DNA of 64,000 nucleotides from contig NZ_JAINZZ010000031.1 of the NCBI RefSeq assembly GCF_019890725.1, positions 18,575 to 82,574 on the forward strand. The letters run 5' to 3'. The notes under the pieces were generated by a model that ran no database searches, was not told where the DNA came from, and saw nothing but the letters and a program-made list of their open reading frames with translations. Shown here piece after piece: positions 50,469 through 59,049 of this stretch. The stretch comes from Actinacidiphila acidipaludis (GTDB lineage Bacteria; Actinomycetota; Actinomycetes; Streptomycetales; Streptomycetaceae). The position numbers and the translations under genes were made by a program. The number at the start of each line of letters is the position of its first letter. The stretch's first letter is position 1.

Positions 50469-51224
50469 CTAACCGGGCGGCGAGCAGCCACCCGCGCACG
50501 TGTCCTCCACCGGCGGCGCTGCCGCCCCCGGCGCCGGGGCCCCCTCCCCGGACGCCGGGATTCCCCCTGCCCCGGGCCCCGGAGCCCCCTCCGCTCCGGG
50601 CCCCGAGGCGGTCTTCGCCCGCGCCGCGGGTTCCGGCAGCCGCTGGGTCCAGCCGCCGTTCCCCTCGTAGACCCACACCGGCGCGGTGCCGCGCGGGCCG
50701 GCGGGACGGCCCGCGCGCGGTGCTCCCCGACCCGGCGGGTGGGACGCGACCGGGTGACGCTGCCGGTTCGCGGCGGCGTCCGGGTGCTGCCACCGCCCGC
50801 GGCCGTTCCCGGCGGCCGCGCGGCCGTGCTGGTCGCGCCACTTCGCGGCGGTGAGGACCGCCGCCCGGGCCAGCCGGCGGCCGGCCGGGGTGGTGAGGGT
50901 GTGCGAGAAGGCCCGGTGGTCGGCGAGCGCCCACAGGCACACCACCCACGCGCTCTCGCCGGTCCAGACCTGGCCGCCGTCCCCGACGACCGTGACCTCG
51001 CGCCGGGCCGCACCGTCGTGGTCGAGTGCGGGGAACCAGGTGCGGGCCCGGTCGGAGCCGACCGGCACCGGGGCGAGGGGCACCAGTTGACGCTGTCGCC
51101 GGAGCCAGCCGGCCACGAAGGCGCACAGCGGGCACCCGTCGTCGTACAGCACCGTCAGGCCGCGCACCGGCCGCCGGACCCGCTGCCGCGCGCCGACCGT
51201 GCGGGGGCCCGGCGCCGAACCCAT
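50469..51224 (-). CDS. DCC-family (DUF393) thiol-disulfide oxidoreductase-like protein
   Basis: 251 residues. The DUF393 signature YDDGCPLCAFVAGWLRR (DxxCxxC) lies at ~28-44, followed by WTGESAWVVCLWALAD. A long Pro/Gly/Ala linker leads to an odd C-terminus with CAGGC near the end. Redox partner unknown. Start ATG one nt after the stop of the upstream membrane-protein gene; the two form one operon. Confidence 0.88.
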   Translation of the reverse strand: MGSAPGPRTVGARQRVRRPVRGLTVLYDDGCPLCAFVAGWLRRQRQLVPLAPVPVGSDRARTWFPALDHDGAARREVTVVGDGGQVWTGESAWVVCLWALADHRAFSHTLTTPAGRRLARAAVLTAAKWRDQHGRAAAGNGRGRWQHPDAAANRQRHPVASHPPGRGAPRAGRPAGPRGTAPVWVYEGNGGWTQRLPEPAARAKTASGPGAEGAPGPGAGGIPASGEGAPAPGAAAPPVEDTCAGGCSPPG

Positions 51225-51225
51225 G

Positions 51226-51651
51226 TCAGGCCCCCGCCGGCTTCGGCGCGTTCCACGGCGTCTCGGTCTGCCCGTCGGGGTCGACCGGCGGGAACTGCTC
51301 GCGGTCCATCAGCCCGCGCCGGCGCATCCTGTTGAGCACGTAGACGTTCCCCAGGTGCATGGCCCCCAGCACCAGCAGCACCACGCCCAGCTTCACCGAC
51401 AGCGCGTCGAAGATTCCCCGGGTGTCGTCGATGCGGTGACCGGTCTTCAGGTACAGGGCGACGAAGCCGAGGTTGACCAGGTAGAAGCCGACCACCAGCA
51501 GGTGGTTGACGGCGTCGGCGAGCCGGTCGTCGCCGTGCAGGACGTCGGAGAGGAAGACCCGGCCGTTGCTGCTCAGGGTGCGGGCCACCCAGACGGTCAG
51601 GCAGACGCTGATCACGAGATAGACGACATACGCGAGGACAGTCCTGTCCAT
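51226..51651 (-). CDS. Four-helix-type small membrane protein
   Basis: 141 residues with three membrane helices (~5-25 VLAYVVYLVISVCLTVWVA, ~45-65 HLLVVGFYLVNLGFVALYL, ~78-97 LGVVLLVLGAMHLGNVYVL) and a polar C-terminus. No known family recognised. ATG at 51651 has GTGGAAC upstream. The gene is first in the operon whose promoter overlaps two TTGAAC-N2-GTTCAA palindromes. Confidence 0.82.
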   Translation of the reverse strand: MDRTVLAYVVYLVISVCLTVWVARTLSSNGRVFLSDVLHGDDRLADAVNHLLVVGFYLVNLGFVALYLKTGHRIDDTRGIFDALSVKLGVVLLVLGAMHLGNVYVLNRMRRRGLMDREQFPPVDPDGQTETPWNAPKPAGA

Positions 51652-51688
51652 GGCGGTTCCACCCCTCATCTGTTCGCGGCACCGTTCT

Positions 51689-51702
51689 TTGAACGTGTTC
51701 AA
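51689..51702. promoter_or_regulatory. TetR-type operator, copy 1 (TTGAACGTGTTCAA)
   Basis: Perfect 14-bp palindrome, 37 nt upstream of the membrane-protein ATG and downstream of the predicted transcription start. Same core as copy 2. Confidence 0.8.
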
Positions 51703-51719
51703 AACCTGCGAACGCCTCG

Positions 51720-51748
51720 ACTGTAGACCTGCTTTTGAACATGTTCAA
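51720..51748 (-). promoter_or_regulatory. Promoter with embedded operator copy 2
   Basis: On the minus strand TTGAAC (51748-51743) and TACAGT (51725-51720) are spaced by 17 nt, an excellent sigma70-type promoter. Its -35 hexamer is half of the perfect palindrome TTGAACATGTTCAA at 51735-51748, so a bound repressor would exclude RNA polymerase. Centre-to-centre distance to copy 1 is 46 bp. Confidence 0.8.
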
Positions 51749-51788
51749 GCTCGATCCGGCGGCGTCGGCAGCACCTGACGGGCACGCA

Positions 51789-51828
51789 ACAGGGCCCGGT
51801 TCCGGGGGTGTTCGGAACCGGGCCCTGT
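51789..51828 (-). terminator. Hairpin after the MMPL gene
   Basis: ACAGGGCCCGGTTCCG (51789-51804) pairs perfectly with CGGAACCGGGCCCTGT (51813-51828), 8-nt loop. Directly downstream of the MMPL stop at 51852; it also insulates the divergent TetR-controlled promoter. Confidence 0.88.
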
Positions 51829-51851
51829 CCTTGCGGGGAGGGAGAAACAGG

Positions 51852-54632
51852 TCAGTCGGAGGTGTGGCTGAGTTCCAGGTCCACCTGGCCGTCGCCGTCC
51901 TCGTGGCCCGCGGCCAGCCGCACGGTGGCGGGGAACGGCGGATAACCCATGGTCAGCAGCGTGTAGCGGCCCGGGTAGAGGTTGGCGAAGGAGTAGGCGC
52001 CGTCCTTGCCGGTGTGCACGGCCGCGACCTCGTGGCCGTCCGCGTCCTTCAGCACGACCCGCGCGTCCTCGACCGGTGAGCCGTCCGCCCGCCGCACCGT
52101 GCCGGTGAGCGAACCGGTGCCGCTGAGGCGGACATCACAGTCCACCGTCCGGTCGGTGGTCATCACACTCGCGGTCTGCGGGTGGTGGCCGTCGGCGTTG
52201 GCGACCAGCACGTAGCTGCCCGCGCCGGGCGTCGGAAGCAGGAACGTGCCGTCCTCGGCCGCGCGGGCCCGGCCGACCTGGCGGCCGTCGGAGGCGATCA
52301 GCGTCAACTCGGCGCGCGGTATCGGCAGCGAGGCCGAACCGGTCACGCGTCCGCGCACCGCCGGGCCGCCGGCGTCCGGGGCGCCGCCGGAACCCGTGCC
52401 CGCGCCCGCCGCCGCGCCCGCCGCCACGCCCGCCGTCACACCGGCCTCGTCCTCGGCCGGCTCGACCGCCAGGTGCGGCAGGCGGCGGTCCAGCCAGCCC
52501 GGCAGCCACCAGTTCGCCGAGCCGAACAGGTGCATCAGCGACGGCACCAGGACCGTGCGCAGGATGAAGGCGTCCAGCGCCACCGCGCCCGCGAGCCCGA
52601 TGCCGAACATCGCCAGCACCCGCTCGCCGCTGAGCACGAAGGCGAAGAAGACGCAGATCATGATGACGGCCGCGGAGTTGATCACCCGGCTGGTCTCGGC
52701 CAGGCCCACCCGGACCGCCCGCGCGTTGTCCCGCGAGTGCACCCACTCCTCGTGCATCCGGCTCACCAGGAACACCTGGTAGTCCATGGACAGGCCGAAG
52801 AGCAGCGACAGCATGATCACCGGCAGGAACGCGTCGATCGGCCCGGCCCGGCCGGACAGCGAACCGCCCCAGCCCCACTGGAAGACGGCCACCAGCACGC
52901 CGAACGACGCGGCCGCCGCCACCAGGTTCATCAGCGCGGCGGTCAGCGGCACGACCAGGCTGCGGAAGGCGAACAGCAGCAGGACGAAGCCCAGGGCGAT
53001 GATCACCCCGATGAACAGCGGGAGTTTGCCGTAGAGCACCGAGGCGAAGTCCTTGAAGATCGCGGTCTGGCCGCCGACGTAGGCACGCATCGTGGTGCCC
53101 TTCTCGGCCTGCGGCACCACGTCGTCGCGCAGGTGGTCGATCAGGTCCGAGGTCGCCTTGTCCTGCGGGGAGGTGGTCGGCACCGCGTCGATGAACGCGA
53201 TGCCACCGGCGTTCTTGATCGGCACCCGGGCCGCGAAGGCGATCCCCGGCGTGGACCGCAGGTCGGTCACCAGCCGGTCCACGGCCGCCTGGTCGGCGGC
53301 CGACGGCGCCTCGGCGAGGATCGTCAGCGGGCCGTTGAAGCCCGGCCCGAAGCCGCCCCCAGAGCCTCCGGCCTGGGAGGTACCCCCAGCCATCATGTCG
53401 TACGCCTTGCGGGTGGTGGTCGTCGTCGGGTTGTTGCCCTGGTCGGACGAGCCGAGGCGCAGCGACAGCGCCGGCACCGCGAGCGTGGCCATGACGACGA
53501 CCGCGGCGGCGGCCAGCGAGCGCGGGTGGCGCTCCAGGAACGACGACCAGCGGGCCGCGGCGCCGTTGGCCGCCTCGGTCCGCGGGCCCTCGGCGGCCAG
53601 CCGGCGGCGCTCGCGGCGGCTGAGGATGCGCGGGCCGAGCAGGCCCAGCAGCGCGGGCAGCAGCGTGACGGCCGCGGCGACCGTGATGACCACGGTCATG
53701 GCCGCCGCGACGGCGACGCCGTTGAGGAAGGTCAGGCGCAGCGTGAACATGCCCAGCAGCGCGATGCACACCGTGCTGCCCGCGAACAGCACCGCCCGGC
53801 CGGAGGTGTTGATGGCGGTGACCGCCGCCTCCTCCGGCGTCTTGCCGCGCAGGATGCCGCGACGGTGGCGGGTCACGATGAACAGCGCGTAGTCGATGCC
53901 GACGCCGATGCCGACCAGGGACGCCAGTTGCGGCGAGAAGTCGGCGACGTTCATGCCGTGGCTGAGCAGCAGGATCGCCTGCGAGGAGATGCCGACGCCG
54001 AACAGCGCGGTGACGATCGGCATGAGCATCCCGAACAGCGAGCCGAGCGCCAGGAAGAGCACCACGGCCGCGGCGGCGATGCCGACGCCCTCGGCCAGGC
54101 CCGGCAGCGGCTGTTCGGCCTGGGCGGGCTTGTTGCCGCCGACCTCGACGTGCAGGCCCTGGGTTCGCGCGGAGTGCGCGGTGTCGATGAGCAGCGTCGC
54201 CTGGTCGTTGCTCATGTCGTTGCCGAGCTTGGTGTACGTGACGGTCGCGTAGGCGGTGCGGCCGTCCTTGCTGATCTGGGCGGCGCCCGCCGGGTCGTAC
54301 GGGCTGACGACCGTACCGACGTCCTTCTGGTGGGAGATCCGCGCCAGCACCGGTTCGATCCGCTGCCGCACCGCGGCGGACCTCACCGAGCCGGAGTCGA
54401 CGTGCCACACCACGGTGTCGGCCTCGCCGGAGCGGGCGGGGACCGCCTTGTCCATCAGGTCGAGGACCTTCGCGGACTCGGTTCCCTTGAGCGAGAAGGC
54501 GTTGGAGTACGCGTCGCCCACGGCGCTGCCGGCGGCGCCGACGCCGACCAGCGCCGCCACCCACAGCAGAATCACCGTCCATTTGTGCCGGAAGCACCAT
54601 CGCGCCACTGCGGCCACGATCACATCCCCCAT
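51852..54632 (-). CDS. MMPL/RND transporter with C-terminal beta-sandwich domains
   Basis: 926 residues. Two MMPL repeats of membrane helices (first span WTVILLWVAALVGVGAAGSAV; clusters ~185-330 and ~530-700) with signature GVGIDYALFIVTRHR and GLSMDYQVFLVSRMHEEW, and two large extracytoplasmic loops. After the last helix and a Gly/Ala linker, two carboxypeptidase-regulatory-like domains follow (~755-835 VRGRVTGSASLPIPRAELTL and ~840-926 SLTGTVRRADGSPVEDARVVL). MMPL proteins move lipids, drugs or glycolipids by proton motive force. The start at 54632 is one of several candidates (GTG 54623 is another). It is divergent to the two-component system. Confidence 0.9.
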   Translation of the reverse strand: MGDVIVAAVARWCFRHKWTVILLWVAALVGVGAAGSAVGDAYSNAFSLKGTESAKVLDLMDKAVPARSGEADTVVWHVDSGSVRSAAVRQRIEPVLARISHQKDVGTVVSPYDPAGAAQISKDGRTAYATVTYTKLGNDMSNDQATLLIDTAHSARTQGLHVEVGGNKPAQAEQPLPGLAEGVGIAAAAVVLFLALGSLFGMLMPIVTALFGVGISSQAILLLSHGMNVADFSPQLASLVGIGVGIDYALFIVTRHRRGILRGKTPEEAAVTAINTSGRAVLFAGSTVCIALLGMFTLRLTFLNGVAVAAAMTVVITVAAAVTLLPALLGLLGPRILSRRERRRLAAEGPRTEAANGAAARWSSFLERHPRSLAAAAVVVMATLAVPALSLRLGSSDQGNNPTTTTTRKAYDMMAGGTSQAGGSGGGFGPGFNGPLTILAEAPSAADQAAVDRLVTDLRSTPGIAFAARVPIKNAGGIAFIDAVPTTSPQDKATSDLIDHLRDDVVPQAEKGTTMRAYVGGQTAIFKDFASVLYGKLPLFIGVIIALGFVLLLFAFRSLVVPLTAALMNLVAAAASFGVLVAVFQWGWGGSLSGRAGPIDAFLPVIMLSLLFGLSMDYQVFLVSRMHEEWVHSRDNARAVRVGLAETSRVINSAAVIMICVFFAFVLSGERVLAMFGIGLAGAVALDAFILRTVLVPSLMHLFGSANWWLPGWLDRRLPHLAVEPAEDEAGVTAGVAAGAAAGAGTGSGGAPDAGGPAVRGRVTGSASLPIPRAELTLIASDGRQVGRARAAEDGTFLLPTPGAGSYVLVANADGHHPQTASVMTTDRTVDCDVRLSGTGSLTGTVRRADGSPVEDARVVLKDADGHEVAAVHTGKDGAYSFANLYPGRYTLLTMGYPPFPATVRLAAGHEDGDGQVDLELSHTSD

Positions 54633-54760
54633 CGTCTCTGCGACGTGTGCAACTTGGATGCACGGTCTGCGGTTACCGCGCGGCCTCGAGACGCCGCGCG
54701 GTCGGCCCGGGACCGTCCCCCAGTACCCCGGCCTCATCAGCCTCCGTGGCCGCGCGCCGC

Positions 54761-54798
54761 AACTCCAAGCCGAAACGCCTTCTCTCAGGGAACTCCAA
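54761..54798 (+). promoter_or_regulatory. Direct repeat AACTCCAA x2 upstream of the response-regulator gene
   Basis: AACTCCAA at 54761-54768 and 54791-54798, spacing 30 nt (about three helical turns), in the divergent region between the MMPL and response-regulator genes. OmpR-type regulators bind direct repeats, so this may be an autoregulatory or MMPL-controlling site; weak evidence. Confidence 0.3.
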
Positions 54799-54845
54799 AG
54801 TTGCCGCCCGGCACGGCGCGCGGGGCCGACCGGATACTGGGACGC

Positions 54846-55622
54846 ATGGACGCCTCCACCGCCACGGCCACCGTGCTGATCGTCGAAGACGAACCGGGCA
54901 TCGCGGACATCCTGCGGATCACCCTGAAGTACAACGGGTTCACCGTGCACAGCGCCGGGAGCTGCCGGGAGGCCCTCGCGGCCGCCCGCCGGCACCGGCC
55001 GGACCTGGTGCTGCTGGACGTGATGCTGCCGGACGGCAGCGGCTGGGAGGTGTGCCGGACGCTGCGCGACGAGCGGGCGGCCGAGAGCGACGGCGCCGAC
55101 ACCGGCGACTCCGGCGAACTGGCCGTCATCTTCGTCACCGCCAAGGACGCGCCGCGCGACGTGGTGGCCGGGCTCGCGCTCGGCGGTGACGACTACATCA
55201 CCAAGCCGTTCGGGGTCGACGAGGTGGTGGCCCGGGTGCACGCGGTGCTGCGCCGCACCCGGCGGCGCCCGCAGGCCCCGGCCGTCCGCGTCCTGCGCCA
55301 CGGCGACCTGGAGATGGACGAGGCGACCTACACCGTGCGCAGGGGCGGGCAGCCGGTCGAGCTGACCCCCACCGAGTACAACCTGCTGCGGCACCTGATG
55401 CGCAACGCCGGGCGCATCCTCACCAAGGAGCAACTGCTCCAGCACGTCTGGCAGTTCGACACCGCGGTGTCCTCGACGGTCGTCGAGACGTACATCTCCT
55501 ACCTGCGGCGCAAACTGGACCGGCTCGGCCCGCCGCTGATCGAGACGCGGCGCGGCATCGGCTACGGACTGTGCACGCAGGACGCCGACGGAGCGCGTGC
55601 GGCGGGCGGGCCCGCACAGTGA
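54846..55622 (+). CDS. OmpR/PhoB-family response regulator
   Basis: 258 residues. Receiver domain with the acidic pair in VEDEPG, phospho-acceptor Asp in VLLDVMLPDGSG, Thr/Lys in FVTAKD and TKPFG, interrupted by an acidic Asp/Ser/Gly insertion (~80-92). C-terminal winged helix (LTPTEYNLLRHLMRNAG, VVETYISYLRRKLD). ATG with GATACT at -13 to -8 (leaderless). The stop overlaps the histidine kinase GTG. Confidence 0.95.
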   Translation: MDASTATATVLIVEDEPGIADILRITLKYNGFTVHSAGSCREALAAARRHRPDLVLLDVMLPDGSGWEVCRTLRDERAAESDGADTGDSGELAVIFVTAKDAPRDVVAGLALGGDDYITKPFGVDEVVARVHAVLRRTRRRPQAPAVRVLRHGDLEMDEATYTVRRGGQPVELTPTEYNLLRHLMRNAGRILTKEQLLQHVWQFDTAVSSTVVETYISYLRRKLDRLGPPLIETRRGIGYGLCTQDADGARAAGGPAQ

Positions 55623-57142
55623 AGGCCTGCGGGTTCTGGCCGCGCCCCCAGTCGCTGCGCGGCCGCTTCACCATCGCCAACGTGGTGTTCCTGGCGGCCG
55701 GGCTGGTGCTGGCCGCCGCCGCGAGCATCGCCGCGACCTACATGGTGCTCATCGGCCAGATCGACGACTCGCTGAAGTCCTCGCAGACCGCGCTGAAGCA
55801 CACCGACCTCGGTGTGGACGGGCTGCGGCAGCTCTGCACGCTCGCGGACCTGCTGCAGGGCAGCGCCGCGCAGGGGCCCACGGCCGGCGGCGGAGTGCCG
55901 TCGTCCATCGCCCAGGCGTTCCAGCAGGACCTGTTCGTCATGCTGGACCGGCACGGGACCCCCGCGGCCGTGTGCCAGGACGGCAGCATGCCCGTCAGCC
56001 CGGAACAGCGGCGGCTGGCCGCCGCGCTGCCCGACCCGGCGAAGCTGGCCGCCTCGGGGAACGCCTCGACCGTGCAGAGCGGTTCGAAGGAGTACCGGGT
56101 GGTCGCGCTGCGGCTGGGCGACGGCACGATCGTGGTCAGGGGCATGCGGATGAGCGGCGTCAAGCACGCCATCGGCAAGCTGCTGATCTGGGAGTCCGGG
56201 GTCGGCGTGGTGCTGCTGGCGCTGCTGGCGACCGGCTCGCTCACCGCGGCCCGGCGGCGGCTGAGCCCGCTGGAGGACATGGTGGAGACCGCATCGGCGA
56301 TCTCCGAGGGCGATCTTTCGCGCCGGATCAGCACCGCCCGGTACGGCTCCAGCGAGGTCGAGCAGCTCAGCACGGCCCTCAACGCGATGCTGCAGCAGAT
56401 CGAGACCGCGGTGACCGAGAGCGAGCGGGCCACCGCCCAGCTCCGGCAGTTCCTCGCCGACGCCTCCCACGAGCTGCGCACACCGCTGGCGTCGGTCCGC
56501 GGCTACCTCCAGCTCTACGAGAAGGGCATGCTCGACGCCGACGAGAAGGAACGGGCGCTGAGCCGGGTCTCGTCCGAGGCGCTGCGGATGAGCCGGCTGG
56601 TCGACGAACTCCTCGCGCTGGCCCGGCTCGACGACCGGCCGGCGCTCACCTTCGCCCCCGTCGACCTGTGCTGCCTGGTGCGGGAGGGGGCCGCGGACCT
56701 CGCCGCCCAGCAGCCCGAACGGCCGCTGACGCTGCTGCTGCCCGAGGGCGAGGGGGCGTGCGGGTACGTGCGGGGGGACGAGGCGGGGCTGCGGCAGGTC
56801 GTCGGCAACCTGCTGGGCAACGTGCGGGTGCACACGCCCGCCGAGTCACCCGTGACGATCGAGGTCACCCGGGTCGCCGGGGACGGCGAGAACCGCACGG
56901 CGCTGCGGATCATCGACAGCGGGCCCGGGCTCAGCCCGCAGGACGCCGCCCGGGCGTTCGACCGCTTCTTCCGGGCGGACCCGCAGCGTTCCCGGGACAC
57001 CGGCGGCGCCGGCCTCGGCATGTCCATCGTCCAGGCCGTGGTCAAGGCGCACGGCGGCGCCGTCGCGCTGGCCCCCACGCCGGGCCGCGGCCTCACCGTG
57101 ACGGTCCGGCTCCCCAGCGCGCAGGCGCCGGTTCCGGCCTGA
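55619..57142 (+). CDS. Sensor histidine kinase
   Basis: 507 residues. Membrane helices ~18-42 and ~195-213 flank an extracytoplasmic sensor loop of about 150 residues; HAMP domain ~215-270; dimerisation/phospho-acceptor His in FLADASHELRTPLASV; ATP-binding N box NLLGNVRVHT, G1 DSGPGL, F box, and G2 GGAGLGMSIV. It should phosphorylate the adjacent regulator. GTG start within the GTGA overlap. The neighbouring MMPL and FAD monooxygenase genes are candidate targets. Confidence 0.95.
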   Translation: MKACGFWPRPQSLRGRFTIANVVFLAAGLVLAAAASIAATYMVLIGQIDDSLKSSQTALKHTDLGVDGLRQLCTLADLLQGSAAQGPTAGGGVPSSIAQAFQQDLFVMLDRHGTPAAVCQDGSMPVSPEQRRLAAALPDPAKLAASGNASTVQSGSKEYRVVALRLGDGTIVVRGMRMSGVKHAIGKLLIWESGVGVVLLALLATGSLTAARRRLSPLEDMVETASAISEGDLSRRISTARYGSSEVEQLSTALNAMLQQIETAVTESERATAQLRQFLADASHELRTPLASVRGYLQLYEKGMLDADEKERALSRVSSEALRMSRLVDELLALARLDDRPALTFAPVDLCCLVREGAADLAAQQPERPLTLLLPEGEGACGYVRGDEAGLRQVVGNLLGNVRVHTPAESPVTIEVTRVAGDGENRTALRIIDSGPGLSPQDAARAFDRFFRADPQRSRDTGGAGLGMSIVQAVVKAHGGAVALAPTPGRGLTVTVRLPSAQAPVPA

Positions 57143-57143
57143 C

Positions 57144-57167
57144 GGGGGACGGGGACGGGGACGGGGG
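57144..57167 (+). other. G-quadruplex-capable G-tract array
   Basis: Four G runs of 4-5 separated by AC (57144-57148, 57151-57154, 57157-57160, 57163-57167), starting 2 nt after the kinase stop codon. Loops of two nt fit an intramolecular quadruplex in the RNA or coding strand. Degenerate CGTCACCGTGCGG repeats follow to 57254. Confidence 0.55.
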
Positions 57168-57254
57168 CGGAGGCGTCAGCGCACGGGCGGGGGCGTCACC
57201 GTGCGGACGGACGCATCAGCGTGGGGTGGTCACGTCACCGTGCGGGCGGTCGCG

Positions 57255-58877
57255 TCAGCGCGCGGGCGGGGGGAACCAGTGGTGGGCGGTGTGGCGGAGG
57301 GCGGCGAGCTCCTCCCCGTACGGCTCGGGCCAGCCCGACGCCCAGGCGACGAAACCGTCCGGCCGCACCAGCAGCGCGGTCACCCCGGACGGCTTCCCCA
57401 GGGCGCCCGCCCGGACGACCTGGACCCGCTCCCGCCAGGCGCCGGCCGTCCGCGACGGTGAGCCGTCCTCGGTCAGGTCCAGCAGCAACGGCCGTCCGCT
57501 GCGGGCGAGTTCGGCCAGCCGCACCGGGCCGGCGCCGCCGTCCAGCGTCAGGTCGGGAGCGAACCCGCCGACCAGCGGATGGCCGGCGCCCCTGCCCGGC
57601 GTGCTCATGGCGTACCGGACGTCCGCGCCGGCCGCCAGCGCGGCCACCCGCTGGATCGCGTCCCGATCGCCGAGCAGTTCCCCGAGCAGCTCGCGCAGCG
57701 CGGTCACCTCGCCGCCGGGCGCGGCCAGGGCCGCCTGCGCCTGGGCGTAGGTGAGGGCGCGGCGCGCGGCGGCCGTCCGCTCGGTCGCGTAGGTGTCGAG
57801 CAGCGCGGGCCCCGCGGCGCCGCGGAGTTCGGCCGCCAGCTTCCAGCCGAGGTTCACCGCGTCCAGCAGGGCGGTGCTCAGGCCCGGGCCGGCGCCGGGG
57901 GCGTGGACGTGCGCCGCGTCGCCGGCGAGGAACACCTGTCCCTGCCGCATCCGTTCGGCCCGCCGTGTGTCGCCGCCGCTGAGCCGCCGCAGCACGTGCG
58001 GCCCGTCGCCGGGCGGCGGCCCGAGGGGCAGGTCGGCGCCGAGCACCCGCCGGATGCTCGCCCGCATCTCCGCCAGGGTCATCGGCCCCTCGCCCGCCGG
58101 CTGCTCCCACTCGGTGGTGGTGAGCAGCGCCGGACGGCCGGGCAGCGGCGCGTAGCCGAAGCTGCCGCGTTCGGTGCGCTGGGGGAGGAAGGGCGGTACC
58201 TCGCCGTAACCGGGCACGGTCAGGCCGCCGGTCGCCGGGTCCATCCAGGCGCAGGGCACCACGGCGTGCGCCTGCCGGGACACCGAACGGTCCCGGGCGA
58301 CGCCGGGGAAGCCGATGCCGGACAGCGTGCGGACCGCGCTGTCCGCACCGTCCGCGCCGACGACGTACCGGGCCCGCAAGGTGGCGGGGCCGGCCGGGCC
58401 GCCCGCGACCTCCAGCACGACCCCGCCGTTGTCCTGCGCCAGCCCGGTCAGTTCGTGCCCGCGGCGGATCTCCACGCCGGCGCGCAGGGCGCGTTCCTCC
58501 AGCACCTCCTCGACGCGCCGCTGCGGCACCGCGAGCGTGTACAGCGGGCCCGCCGGCAGCAGGCTGAGGTCCAGCGGCAGGCCCGCGAAGGAGAACGCCG
58601 AGCGGGCGGGCTGCGGCGGCGCCGCGCTGCCGCTCAGCGGCGTGTACAGGCCGCGCCGGTCCAGCACCTGCACGACCTGCCCGGCCAGGCCGTCGGCCCG
58701 CGCCTCGGCGCCCGGGCCGGTACGGCGTTCGAGCAGCAGCGGCCGGGTGCCGCACAGCGCCAACTCGCAGGCCAGCATGAGCCCGCAGGGGCCGCCGCCG
58801 ACCACGACGACGTCGGCCGTCTCCGCCCCTTCGCTCTTCCGCCCGGCGCTCTGTCCACTGTCCCGCCCGGCGTTCAC
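57255..58877 (-). CDS. FAD-dependent aromatic monooxygenase (PHBH/polyketide hydroxylase type)
   Basis: 540 residues. Dinucleotide loop VVVGGGPCGLMLACELAL, the second FAD motif GADGADSAVR, and GDAAHVHAPGAGPGLSTALLDAVNLGWKLA; a thioredoxin-like C-terminal domain follows, as in polyketide-tailoring hydroxylases such as RdmE. NADPH-dependent hydroxylation of an aromatic substrate is expected; no biosynthetic cluster surrounds it, so the substrate is open. GTG start with GCGGAC upstream. Confidence 0.92.
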   Translation of the reverse strand: MNAGRDSGQSAGRKSEGAETADVVVVGGGPCGLMLACELALCGTRPLLLERRTGPGAEARADGLAGQVVQVLDRRGLYTPLSGSAAPPQPARSAFSFAGLPLDLSLLPAGPLYTLAVPQRRVEEVLEERALRAGVEIRRGHELTGLAQDNGGVVLEVAGGPAGPATLRARYVVGADGADSAVRTLSGIGFPGVARDRSVSRQAHAVVPCAWMDPATGGLTVPGYGEVPPFLPQRTERGSFGYAPLPGRPALLTTTEWEQPAGEGPMTLAEMRASIRRVLGADLPLGPPPGDGPHVLRRLSGGDTRRAERMRQGQVFLAGDAAHVHAPGAGPGLSTALLDAVNLGWKLAAELRGAAGPALLDTYATERTAAARRALTYAQAQAALAAPGGEVTALRELLGELLGDRDAIQRVAALAAGADVRYAMSTPGRGAGHPLVGGFAPDLTLDGGAGPVRLAELARSGRPLLLDLTEDGSPSRTAGAWRERVQVVRAGALGKPSGVTALLVRPDGFVAWASGWPEPYGEELAALRHTAHHWFPPPAR

Positions 58878-59049
58878 GGCGTCCGCCCGGCGCGGGTCAG
58901 GGCGGCACGGGACGGTCTCTTGCGCTCGCGCCGCCCGGGCGGCCGGCCGCGGTGAGTCGTGGGCATCCCGTCATCGTAGGATTTCCGCCCCCGGGCGGTC
59001 CTGTGGTCGTAGCGGCCCGTGCCCGCGGCCTGTCCGTCAACTTCCGCGT

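Noticed and set aside
52182..54845. Long plus-strand extension upstream of the response regulator
   Set aside because: Antisense to the MMPL gene; the receiver domain begins only at 54846.
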